Assembly: GCA_965116765.1 (NCBI GenBank)
Contig: OZ220718.1
Coordinates: 5,518,001 to 5,582,000 of the forward strand
Direction: 5' to 3'
DNA length: 64,000 nt
Source of the DNA: JAJEEA01 sp965116765
GTDB lineage: Bacteria; Acidobacteriota; Vicinamibacteria; Vicinamibacterales; UBA8438
This document shows positions 41,722-50,351 of the stretch, piece by piece (position 1 is the first letter of the stretch; every line of letters starts with the position of its first letter). The notes below the pieces were generated by a model. It did not search any database. It had not been told where the DNA came from and saw only the letters and a program-made list of their open reading frames with translations. Made by a program: the position numbers and the translations under genes.

Positions 41722-42503
41722 GGGTCTCGCCGCTTCGCGTGATCGTCGCTGACGATGAAGGGCCGGCCCGCCGCTTCCTGTCGAGCCTGGTCAAGGCCTG
41801 CAAAGGCGTCGAGCTCGTCGGGGAAGCCGCCACCGGCGCAGAAGCCGTCACCCTGATCGAGGCTGAACGGCCCGACCTCGCGCTGCTGGATCTGCAAATG
41901 CCGGAGCTGGGCGGGCTCGACGTCGTGCGGCGGCTTGCCCCCGCCTTGCTGCCGCTCGTCGCCTTCGTCACCGCGTTCGACGATTTCGCCATCGACGCCT
42001 TCGAGCTGAACGCGGTCGACTACCTGCTCAAGCCGGTGGACGCGGGACGACTGGAAGCGACGCTCGATCGGGCCCGTCTGCGCCTCGAGCGGCACGAGCC
42101 GGCCGAGGAGCGCGCGGCGGCTCTGGCGGGCGCCGCCCGGACCAGCGAGGAGTCGAGGCGCGGCGCCTATCTCGAGCGCATTCCGATCCGACTTCGTTCG
42201 GAGATCATCATCCTACCCGTGAGGCGCATCGCCTCGGTCGTCTCGGATGGCGAACTCCTGCACATCGTGACCCTGTCCAATGAGCGGTACAGCATCACCC
42301 ACCGCCTGCGCCTGCTCGAGGGCCGGCTCGACCCGAAGCGCTTCGTTCGCCTCGGCCGCGGCGTGCTCGCCAATATCGATGCCATTGCCACGGTCAGCCC
42401 GAGGTCGGGCGGGACCTATCTGGCGACCCTGTCCAACGGCCAGGAGCTGCCGGTCAGCCGCATCCAGTCGCGCATCTTGCGCGAGACGCTCCTGAAGCTC
42501 TAG
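41718..42503 (+). CDS. LytTR-family response regulator
   Basis: A 261-residue regulator. The receiver domain (1-125) has acidic pocket Asp12-Asp13-Glu14, phospho-acceptor Asp58 in LALLDLQMP, Thr85 and Lys105 in YLLKP. The LytTR DNA-binding domain (about 160-261) has RIPIRLRSEIIILPVRRIASVVSDGELLHIVTL and ends LPVSRIQSRILRETLLKL. Its ATG overlaps the stop of the histidine kinase (ATGA), so the two form a LytS/LytR-like two-component system. Targets may include the sigma/TonB operon that begins 300 bases downstream, but no LytTR-type direct repeats were identified. Confidence 0.93.
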   Translation: MRVSPLRVIVADDEGPARRFLSSLVKACKGVELVGEAATGAEAVTLIEAERPDLALLDLQMPELGGLDVVRRLAPALLPLVAFVTAFDDFAIDAFELNAVDYLLKPVDAGRLEATLDRARLRLERHEPAEERAAALAGAARTSEESRRGAYLERIPIRLRSEIIILPVRRIASVVSDGELLHIVTLSNERYSITHRLRLLEGRLDPKRFVRLGRGVLANIDAIATVSPRSGGTYLATLSNGQELPVSRIQSRILRETLLKL

Positions 42504-42807
42504 CACGTCCAGCCCATGGTGTCTGAAGCCGAGCGCCACCGGGACGGGCGATGGCCACTCGTCACACCCCCGTCACACCCCGGGTACCCGCCTCGAACCC
42601 CCGCCTCGACCGGCTTCCCGAACCGTGGCGTTCAGGCATCGGGCGTACAGCTCCAGGGCGCGACTGATCTGTTGCATCCGACACTCTCGATGGTTGCTCT
42701 TGCGGCCCTCCGACCGTCGGGCCGCCTGGTGAGGCTTGGCGTGGCCAAACCGCTGGAGGCCCCGTGGCACCCATCCATCCGGCAACTTGAACCGTTCGTG
42801 AGATTGT
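42504..42807. other. Intergenic region upstream of the sigma/TonB operon
   Basis: About 300 bases. No hairpin terminator for the regulator gene and no clear promoter were found. If the downstream gene is autoregulated by its own ECF sigma domain, its promoter should lie here, but no known ECF consensus (such as AAC at -35) could be singled out. Confidence 0.35.
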
Positions 42808-45750
42808 GTGGCCGTCGAGCGCGCGTTACTGCGTCTCATCAGACAGCGCATCCCGCGCGGCTTTCAGCCTGTGCCCGAGATTCTCCCGATACACCCGGAA
42901 CGACGGCCGAATGGGCGTCACGACCACGAACGGGCCTTCGTGAGCCGGTATCGGCAGCTGCTACGTGCCGCGCGCCGGCTGACCGAAGGTGACTCGGAAG
43001 CCGCGGACGACTTGCTGCACGACGCCTTTGTGCAGTTCGTCGGGGCGCAGCCCGATCTCGGCGGCATCGAGCATCTCGACGGCTACCTCACGACGCTGCT
43101 CCGCAACCTGCGCGTGTCGCGATTGCGACGTCGGGCGAATCAGGCCCGGGCGCAAGTAGCCGTCGAGGAGTACGACTCGGTCGATCGGGCGCTGGAGCAG
43201 GTGGACCCGCATCAGGCGCTGGCCGCACGCGATGCCTTGATGCGCGTTTGCACTTTCGCGTGTCAAAGCAAGGCGACCTCGAGGGGCGCCTCCATCCTCA
43301 TCCTGCGCTTCTTCCATGGGTTCTACCCGACGGAGGTCGAGCGGATCGCCAACGGTCCGGCGAGGACAATCCGGCGTCTCCTGGCCGATGCCCGAGTCGA
43401 GGCCCGCGCGAGCCTGACGGCGTTGCCCCGTCCTCGTGAGGCGGGTCGAAACGACAACGTGCTCGTGCCATCGTTGCCGGCGCTGACGAGCCTCGACCCG
43501 GCAGCCATGGTGCGCGCGCTTCGTGAGGCGATCTTCCAGACGCGCACGCCGCCGTGTCCCGCGCCGTCCACGATCGCGAGCTGGTATCGGCGGCCGGGCA
43601 CAATGCTGGAGACCGGTGATCTCGCCCACGTCGCAAGTTGCCGACGGTGTCTCACGCGGATCTGCGCAACGCTCGGCGTGCCGCCGCCGGACGAAACGTG
43701 GCCCTTCGAGCCGCCGGACGACAACGGCTCGAGCGAGACCTCGGCACCGCGTCCCATCCGAAGGGCCAGGCGTCGTGGTCTTCGCGATCTCCTCGAGCAC
43801 CAACCACGGGAGCTTCAGATCGCGGTGAACGGCCTGCCAGCGGGGAGCCTGCGGGTCCCGGCCGCTGACAACCACGTGCGTTGGGCCCTCCGGATCGAGG
43901 AGCCGCTCGCCTTCATCGAAGTCCACAGCGAGCAAGGCCAGCGGATGTTGATGCTGAACGTCGCGTCACCGACGGACGGCGGTGTTGTCCAGCGTGCCAG
44001 TGTCTGCCTGTCGCACGGCCGGCTGATCGAAGCGACGCTCGACTTCGCCGGGCTGCAGCCCACGCTGACGGTTCAGTACATCGATCCGTCTGTCGCTGAC
44101 GAGGCGGTGCCGACGCTGGCGCCCAGCCAGCCGCCCCTGGGTGAGCCGATGGCGTCAACCGCCGATGGCATTGCATGGCGTGCCTCATGCCGGGCGCGTC
44201 TTCGCCACTGGTGGTGTCGGCCCGTGGCATTGGTGCCGGCGGTCGTCGCGGTCGTCGTGGTCGCACTGTCGGCGTGGTGGCTGTCCCAGCCCGATGCCGA
44301 GCGGCCACCCGACGCAATCGCGGCCGTTGCCATGGCGGTCGATGCGGAGGCCTCGGCTGCACCCGGTGCCGATGAGGCCACGCGCCAGACACTGCGATTC
44401 CAGGTGCGTCGGACCGACACCGACAGCGTGGACGCGGACCATACGATCGACCGCTGGGTGTTCGGCGACTCGGCGCGACGAGTGACGCGCGTCCTCGACG
44501 CGTCCGGAGATGTCGTGGCCGGTCAATGGACGGATGCGTCCGCCCGTATCACCACCGTCGGATTGGGTGCGTGGGACGAGGCCTGGCAGGACGGCTTGTC
44601 GCCCAGACGCTTCCGCGACCGCTATGCGTCCGGTGCTTGCGCGACCACGGCGAATGCCGACAGCCTCACGATCACATGTTCCGCGCAGCCCGGTGTGACG
44701 GGCCTCCTGGACCTGCTGACGGCCGCTCTGCACGCCCAATCGCGGCCGCTCGACCCCACGCGGTCGATCCTCGTCGTCCGTCGACGTGATTCGCGCGCTG
44801 TTCGCCTTGCCCTGCACCTGAACGACGGCGGAGTCGAGCGCATCGCCTCGCTCGAGGAGCGCGGTTTCGAACGGGTGCCGTTGTCAAGCGTTCCGTCCGA
44901 GGTACTGACGCCGATTGCCGCGCCGGACGCTGCGGCGACGGCGCCCCCCGCGGTCGCCCTGGGGCGCGTGACGCCCTCCCTGGAGGTGCAGCTGGTCGAC
45001 CTTGTCGACCGGCTGTCCGACAACGAGTACCTGTCGGTGTTGCGGCGTAACGAGCGGCTGATCGTCACCGGTCTCGTGCCCGGCGCAGAGCAACGGCGGG
45101 CGGTCATGCGGGCCCTTCAGCGACTCGGCCCAAGTGCACCGGTCGGAACGGAGGTCTCCACCTTTGCTGAGGCGGCCCGCCGTCAGTCGAATCCGCCGAC
45201 TCAAGGCTCCACGCGTGTCGAAGTCTGGGAAGCCACACCCGGCCTCGCGCCGATTCACGCCTTCCTGCAGCGGAGAGTCCCTGCTGATGTCGATGTCGCG
45301 GCCCTGGTTCATGGCCTCGCGCCTCGCGTGTTGAGCCACGCCCGCCGCGCGCGTCGCGAGGCCGTCGCCCTCGGGGTGTTGATCGACCGCTTTCCAGAGA
45401 GCGTGATCGTGTCGCTCGACGACGACGGGCGATCGGCGTGGCAGGCACTGGCTCGCCGTCGCCTGGGTGCTGCCGTCGAGGCGTTCGACGCCCTGGAAGC
45501 AGCACTCGCGCCCTACCTCGACTCAGCCGCCGGTGCCGGCGCCACCGCGCCAACCGACGACTCCTTCGAGTCCGAGGTCCGTCGCCTGTCTCAAGAGACC
45601 CTGACCATCGCCGAACTCCTCACCGCCGCGTTCAGCGCGACCGGCACGCCGGACATTCCGGTCGAGTCCCTCCCGGGCCTCGATGCCCTTCAGCACGTCC
45701 AGCGTGCCCGCAGCACGGCACGTGCACTTCTCGACCGTGTTCAGCCGTAG
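42808..45750 (+). CDS. ECF sigma factor fused to anti-sigma-like zinc finger, membrane helix and large C-terminal domain
   Basis: A 980-residue protein. Residues 41-205 form an ECF-type sigma unit: region 2 ERAFVSRYRQLLRAARRL ... EAADDLLHDAFVQFV, then a divergent region 4 (LRFFHGFYPTEVERIANGPARTIRRLLADARVEA). At 272-281 LAHVASCRRC has the His-x3-Cys-x2-Cys pattern of zinc-binding anti-sigma domains. A cytosolic beta-rich segment follows (335-425), then one membrane helix (about 472-492, VALVPAVVAVVVVALSAWWL) and about 490 residues that should be periplasmic. This combines a sigma and a membrane-bound anti-sigma in one chain. Start GTG 42808 is the most upstream option and has a weak binding site; GTG 42871 is possible. 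Only 25 bases separate it from the TonB receptor gene. Regulation of that operon by this protein is inference. Confidence 0.72.
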   Translation: MAVERALLRLIRQRIPRGFQPVPEILPIHPERRPNGRHDHERAFVSRYRQLLRAARRLTEGDSEAADDLLHDAFVQFVGAQPDLGGIEHLDGYLTTLLRNLRVSRLRRRANQARAQVAVEEYDSVDRALEQVDPHQALAARDALMRVCTFACQSKATSRGASILILRFFHGFYPTEVERIANGPARTIRRLLADARVEARASLTALPRPREAGRNDNVLVPSLPALTSLDPAAMVRALREAIFQTRTPPCPAPSTIASWYRRPGTMLETGDLAHVASCRRCLTRICATLGVPPPDETWPFEPPDDNGSSETSAPRPIRRARRRGLRDLLEHQPRELQIAVNGLPAGSLRVPAADNHVRWALRIEEPLAFIEVHSEQGQRMLMLNVASPTDGGVVQRASVCLSHGRLIEATLDFAGLQPTLTVQYIDPSVADEAVPTLAPSQPPLGEPMASTADGIAWRASCRARLRHWWCRPVALVPAVVAVVVVALSAWWLSQPDAERPPDAIAAVAMAVDAEASAAPGADEATRQTLRFQVRRTDTDSVDADHTIDRWVFGDSARRVTRVLDASGDVVAGQWTDASARITTVGLGAWDEAWQDGLSPRRFRDRYASGACATTANADSLTITCSAQPGVTGLLDLLTAALHAQSRPLDPTRSILVVRRRDSRAVRLALHLNDGGVERIASLEERGFERVPLSSVPSEVLTPIAAPDAAATAPPAVALGRVTPSLEVQLVDLVDRLSDNEYLSVLRRNERLIVTGLVPGAEQRRAVMRALQRLGPSAPVGTEVSTFAEAARRQSNPPTQGSTRVEVWEATPGLAPIHAFLQRRVPADVDVAALVHGLAPRVLSHARRARREAVALGVLIDRFPESVIVSLDDDGRSAWQALARRRLGAAVEAFDALEAALAPYLDSAAGAGATAPTDDSFESEVRRLSQETLTIAELLTAAFSATGTPDIPVESLPGLDALQHVQRARSTARALLDRVQP

Positions 45751-45775
45751 TGCCATTCTGGGAGATCCCTCGCCA

Positions 45776-48700
45776 ATGTCGCTCCGATTCGCAGCTCTCC
45801 TGCTTCTGTCGGGTACCTTCCTGGGTCTCGCTGTTCCGGCGTCGGCGCAGACGGCGACGGCAACGTTGGCGGGCATCGTCGTCGACGACTCGGATGCGCT
45901 GATCTCGGACGTGGTGCTCACGCTCGTCAATGTGGACACCGCGAGCGAACGGGTGGTGACGGCCGGCAGCCAGGGCCGCTTCGCCTTTCCCTTCGTCGTA
46001 CCGGGCCGTTACGCCGTAACTGCCCAACGGGATGGATTTGCTCCGGGACAGGTTTCGAACATCGTGCTCAATGTCGGCGACAGCGTGACGGTGCGAATCA
46101 CTCTGGGGGTGGGCGCCGTTGCCGAAACGGTATCCGTCGTGGGTGACGGCGTACCGCTTCAGAATCTGTCGCCCGCTCTCAGCACGTCGGTCGATCGACG
46201 ATTCGTCGAGGGCCTCCCGATGAACGGGCGCAGTTTTCAGTCGCTGGTCCTCCTGGCGCCCGGCGCCGTGCCGGTGCCGGCGACAGCCAATCGCTTCGGC
46301 CAGTTCAGCGTCAACGGCCAGCGCGAGAGCGCCAACTACTTCACCGTCGATGGTGTGAGCGCAAACATCGGCATCGCGGTCGACGGAGCGAGTCCGTTCG
46401 GTGGCGGCGGCCAGTATCCCGGCTTCAATGCCGTCGGCGGCACCACGAGTCTGGTTTCCGCCGATGCGCTCGAGGAGTTCACGATCCAGACGTCCACGGC
46501 CGCTCCGGAGTTCGGCCGATCGCCGGGCGCGCAAGTCTCGATTGTGACACGGTCAGGCACCAATCGTCTGACCGGGTCGGTGTTCGAGTTCTTTCGAGAC
46601 GACGCGTTGGATGCCAACGACTGGTTTGCGGAGCGGGACGGTCTTCCGAAGGCCGAGCTGCGCAACCATCAGTTCGGGGGTGTTCTCGGAGGACCGATTC
46701 GTCGCGACCGCACGTTCTTCTTCGCCTCGTACGAAGGCCTGCGCCTCGATCTTCCGCAGACGGCTCTGCGCGCCGTGCCGACGCGGGCAGCACGCGACGC
46801 CGCCGTTGGACCCGCGGGTGAGCTGCTGCGCGCCTTTCCCCTGCCGACCGGGCAGGACCTTGGCGATGGCACGGCCGAGTTCACCGGCATCTACTCGGAG
46901 CCCTCGCGCCTCGACGTTGCGAGCCTGCGCATCGACCACCGCCTCGATTCGCGGTGGTCGTTGTTCGGCCGCTACAACCAGGGGGCCACGAGCGCCTCGA
47001 CGCGCGGCCGGCTGAATGCCAGCCTTAGCAGCGTGACGCGGACAGAGGTGGATACGCGAACCCTGACGCTCGGCTCGACGGGCGTCCTCGGCGGGAGGGT
47101 GGTGAACGACCTGCGCGTGAACGTCAGTCAGGTCTCCGGCGGGTCGCGGACCGATATCGACGACTTCGGTGGAGGGATTCCACCCTCGGCCTCGGTGCTG
47201 TTCCCGGCCGTGGCCCCGGCCGACGACTCGCTCTTCCGGGCGTTCTTCAACGGCTTCGCGTTCCACCTGCGCGCGGGGCGAGTAGCAGCCACGACCTCCA
47301 CGCAGGTCAACGTAGTGGACACGGTGTCGGTCCTGCGGGGCCGTCATCAGCTGAAGTTCGGTGTCGACTATCGATGGCTGTCGCCGCGCGTCGACCATCA
47401 GTCCTACCAACAGGTCATTGCCTTCGACACGATTGGCGCAGCCGCGCAGGGAATTGGCTCGTTCGGCCTGGTGGGCGCGAACGGCGAGCCTCTCAACCCG
47501 CGTTTTCACAGCCTGTCGGCGTTTGCCCAGGACACCTGGACGGCGCACCCTCGCCTGACCGTGACGTATGGGGCACGCTGGGAACTGAACCCGCCGCCGC
47601 GCGAGGCCAATGGCCGCGACGTGCGGACGGTTCGCGGGCTCGACGACCCCTCGACGATGACGCTGGCGCCGGAGGGCTCGCCTCTCTGGAAGACACAGTA
47701 CGGCACCCTCGCTCCGCGGGCGGGGCTGACGTACCAGCTCCGTTCGAGCAACTCGTTGGGGACGGCACTGCGCGGCGGCGTCGGCGCGTTCTACGACGTG
47801 ACGACCGGCAGCGTCGCGGGTGCGTACGACTCGTTCGCCTATCCGCACGCGTCCGGGCGGTTTCTGTTCGGCAACGTCCCGTTCCCGATACCGGCCGACC
47901 AGGCCGCACCGCCGGCGCTGACGACCGACCCGCCGTACAACTACGTGTACGGGTTCGATCCCGAGCTGAAGCTGCCGGTCACGTGGCAGTGGAACGCGAG
48001 CGTCGATCAAGCGCTCGGAACCGGGCAGATGCTCACCGTCTCGTATGTCGGGGCCGCGGCCCGGAACCTCTATCGGGTGGCGTTCTACGGTTCACCGAAT
48101 GCCGACTTCGACAACTTCCACTCCATCCGGAACGATGACAGGTCGGACTATCGTGCTCTGCAGGTGCAATTGAGCAGCCGCCTCTCAAGAGGACTGCAGG
48201 CGCTGGCTTCGTATACGTGGTCGCTGGCCACCGACACCGCATCGGGCGACGTCAACGACTTCTCCGGTGCGCTGCCGCGGGAAACTTGGCCGGCGAGCCT
48301 CGACAGGGGACCGGCGGACTTCGATGTGCGGCACGCACTCAGCGCGGCGGTGAGCTACGACCTGCCCCCCGTCTTCGGTGCCGGCGGCCCTCTCGCCGCG
48401 ATCGGCAGGGGCTGGTCCGTCGATGCGCTCGCGAGGGCCCATTCGGCGCTGCCGGTGACGGTGATCACCGACAATCAGGGCTTCGGATTCGATGTGCGCG
48501 CGGATGTCGTCGGCGGCGAGCCCTTCTACCTGGATGACCCGTCGGTCGCCGGCGGGCGGCGGCTCAATCCGGCGGCGTTCGTCATTCCGGCTGGAGACCA
48601 GCACGGCTCGCTCGGCCGCAACGTGCTCCGAGGCTTTCCCGCCTGGCAGGTCGACCTCGGGCTCCGTCGACGCTTCAGGCTTGCGTCCGGCTTGACACTG

Positions 48701-48886
48701 CAGGCGCGCCTGGAAGTGTTCAATCTGCTCAACCGTGCCAACTTCGCAACGCCCATCGGCGATCCCAACAGCCCCTTCTTCGGCGAGTCGACGCAGATGC
48801 TGAATCGCGGCCTCGGCGGCCTCAATCCGGTCTACCAGATTGGCGGTCCGCGCTCCACTCAACTCGGCATCCGCGTCGAGTTCTGA
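45776..48886 (+). CDS. Oar-like TonB-dependent outer-membrane receptor with carboxypeptidase-regulatory domain
   Basis: A 1036-residue outer-membrane protein with a signal peptide (MSLRFAALLLLSGTFLGLAVPASAQ), an N-terminal carboxypeptidase-regulatory-like beta-sandwich (about 26-105, ATLAGIVVDDSDALISDVVLTLVN ... YAVTAQRDGF), a plug domain (VDRRFVEGLPMNGRSFQSLVLLAPGAV, NGQRESANYFTVDGVSANIG) and a beta-barrel ending in TQLGIRVEF, with the terminal Phe typical of outer-membrane proteins. Such receptors are abundant in Acidobacteriota and related phyla and probably import large substrates; the ligand is unknown. GGGAG lies about 11 bases before ATG 45776. It follows the sigma-fusion gene by 25 bases and precedes the ABC-2 permease gene by 9, so the genes are probably one operon. 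Confidence 0.9.
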   Translation: MSLRFAALLLLSGTFLGLAVPASAQTATATLAGIVVDDSDALISDVVLTLVNVDTASERVVTAGSQGRFAFPFVVPGRYAVTAQRDGFAPGQVSNIVLNVGDSVTVRITLGVGAVAETVSVVGDGVPLQNLSPALSTSVDRRFVEGLPMNGRSFQSLVLLAPGAVPVPATANRFGQFSVNGQRESANYFTVDGVSANIGIAVDGASPFGGGGQYPGFNAVGGTTSLVSADALEEFTIQTSTAAPEFGRSPGAQVSIVTRSGTNRLTGSVFEFFRDDALDANDWFAERDGLPKAELRNHQFGGVLGGPIRRDRTFFFASYEGLRLDLPQTALRAVPTRAARDAAVGPAGELLRAFPLPTGQDLGDGTAEFTGIYSEPSRLDVASLRIDHRLDSRWSLFGRYNQGATSASTRGRLNASLSSVTRTEVDTRTLTLGSTGVLGGRVVNDLRVNVSQVSGGSRTDIDDFGGGIPPSASVLFPAVAPADDSLFRAFFNGFAFHLRAGRVAATTSTQVNVVDTVSVLRGRHQLKFGVDYRWLSPRVDHQSYQQVIAFDTIGAAAQGIGSFGLVGANGEPLNPRFHSLSAFAQDTWTAHPRLTVTYGARWELNPPPREANGRDVRTVRGLDDPSTMTLAPEGSPLWKTQYGTLAPRAGLTYQLRSSNSLGTALRGGVGAFYDVTTGSVAGAYDSFAYPHASGRFLFGNVPFPIPADQAAPPALTTDPPYNYVYGFDPELKLPVTWQWNASVDQALGTGQMLTVSYVGAAARNLYRVAFYGSPNADFDNFHSIRNDDRSDYRALQVQLSSRLSRGLQALASYTWSLATDTASGDVNDFSGALPRETWPASLDRGPADFDVRHALSAAVSYDLPPVFGAGGPLAAIGRGWSVDALARAHSALPVTVITDNQGFGFDVRADVVGGEPFYLDDPSVAGGRRLNPAAFVIPAGDQHGSLGRNVLRGFPAWQVDLGLRRRFRLASGLTLQARLEVFNLLNRANFATPIGDPNSPFFGESTQMLNRGLGGLNPVYQIGGPRSTQLGIRVEF

Positions 48887-48895
48887 GGAGGGCAC

Positions 48896-50338
48896 GTGCG
48901 GTCGCTGGTGTGGACGGTTGCTCGCAAGGAGACGCGTGAGACCCTGCGCGATGGCCGCTTTCGCTGGGCGGCGGCGGGGCTGCTGGCGGTGCTGTGCGTG
49001 GCACCGGTCGCGGCGTGGCGGCAGTGGACGGCCGACACGGTGCTGCGCACCCGGGCTGCGGCGATCCAGCGTGAAGCGTGGCTGGACAAGGGCCGGATGC
49101 ACCCCCACATGGCGGCGCACTACGGCACATTCGTGTTCAAGCCGATGCAGCCGCTTGCCGCGCTCGATCCCGGCGTAGACCCTCAGATCGGCGGGTTTGT
49201 CTTTCTCGAGGCGCATCGCCAGAACCACTTCGCGGGCCGAGCGGCGCACAGTGTCGCGGCGGACAGCGCCCTTGGGACGCCAACGGTCGCCCGGCTGCTG
49301 CAGCTCGTGGTGCCATTGCTCGTCTTGCTGCTCGTTTTTCCGGCGTTCAGCCGTGAACGTGAGCAGCAGACTCTCGGGCTCACCCTGAGTAGTGGAATAC
49401 GCGCAAGAGATCTCGCGGTGGGGAAGCTCCTGGGATCGGTGATGCCGGTGGCCGGCGTCTTGCTCCCGGCCGCCGTCGTGAGCGTCCTGGCGATGGTTGC
49501 GTCCGCCGGGACGCACGTTCTGGTGGGGACCACACCGCGGCTGGTCGCCTGGCTCACGTTGTATCTGGCCTACTACGGCGTGCTGATGGTGTTGGGCTTG
49601 GCGGTCTCGGCCGCGGCACGTTCGAGCCGTGAAGCGCTGGCGTGCCTCGTGGCGCTGTGGTTTGCGAACTCCGTGATGGCGCCGACGGTCGCGATCGACT
49701 TGGCAGCGCGCCTGCGACCTTTACCCACGGTTGCGGAGTTCGAGGCGAGCCTCGAACAGGACCTGGCCAGGATGCTGCCGTTCGAGGCTCGAGTGGCTGA
49801 CGCGACGAGCCGCCTCGTCCGGGAACATGGGGTGGCCTCGCCCGGCGAGCTCCCGGTAGACCCGCGGGGCGTGGCCCTGGCGGAGGGCGAGAGCGAGAGC
49901 ACCGAGATTTATCGACGGCACATCGCCGCGCTGTTCGACATCTACCTGGCCCAGGAGCGTCTCTACGAGCTCTGGGGCGCGATCGCTCCCGGTGTGGCGG
50001 TCGAAAGACTGTCGATGGCGCTTGCGGGCACCGACATCGCCCATCATCGGCGGTTTGCGGAAGCGGCAGACGTCTACCGGGAGGGACTCGTGCAGCGGCT
50101 CAATCAGGCCATCGCCGTGAACGAGGAGATCGCCAGTCAGCCCGGGGACACGACGTTGTACTCACGGTACCTGGCCGGACGAGAGCTGTGGGAACAGGTC
50201 CCGCCGTTCACCTACGAGGCGCCTCCGCTCTCCTGGGCGCTAGGCCAGACCTTCCCGTCGCTGCTGACCGGGATCCTCTGGGGCGTGGCAGCGCTCGCGG
50301 GGTTGAGCGTCAGCGTCCGACGACTGCGGGCCTGCTGA
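48896..50338 (+). CDS. ABC-2 type permease, DUF3526-like, first of two
   Basis: A 480-residue inner-membrane protein with a helix near the N-terminus (WAAAGLLAVLCVAPVAAW), a large extracytoplasmic loop, a helical block from about 140 (LLQLVVPLLVLLLVFPAFSREREQQTLGLTL, the typical ABC-2 signature), a second large loop, and a last helix near the C-terminus. GTG 48896 has GAGGAGGG just upstream. It begins 9 bases after the TonB receptor gene. Homologous pairs usually sit beside an ABC ATPase gene, which is missing here. Confidence 0.82.
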   Translation: MRSLVWTVARKETRETLRDGRFRWAAAGLLAVLCVAPVAAWRQWTADTVLRTRAAAIQREAWLDKGRMHPHMAAHYGTFVFKPMQPLAALDPGVDPQIGGFVFLEAHRQNHFAGRAAHSVAADSALGTPTVARLLQLVVPLLVLLLVFPAFSREREQQTLGLTLSSGIRARDLAVGKLLGSVMPVAGVLLPAAVVSVLAMVASAGTHVLVGTTPRLVAWLTLYLAYYGVLMVLGLAVSAAARSSREALACLVALWFANSVMAPTVAIDLAARLRPLPTVAEFEASLEQDLARMLPFEARVADATSRLVREHGVASPGELPVDPRGVALAEGESESTEIYRRHIAALFDIYLAQERLYELWGAIAPGVAVERLSMALAGTDIAHHRRFAEAADVYREGLVQRLNQAIAVNEEIASQPGDTTLYSRYLAGRELWEQVPPFTYEAPPLSWALGQTFPSLLTGILWGVAALAGLSVSVRRLRAC

Positions 50339-50351
50339 CCGGAACGGTCCA

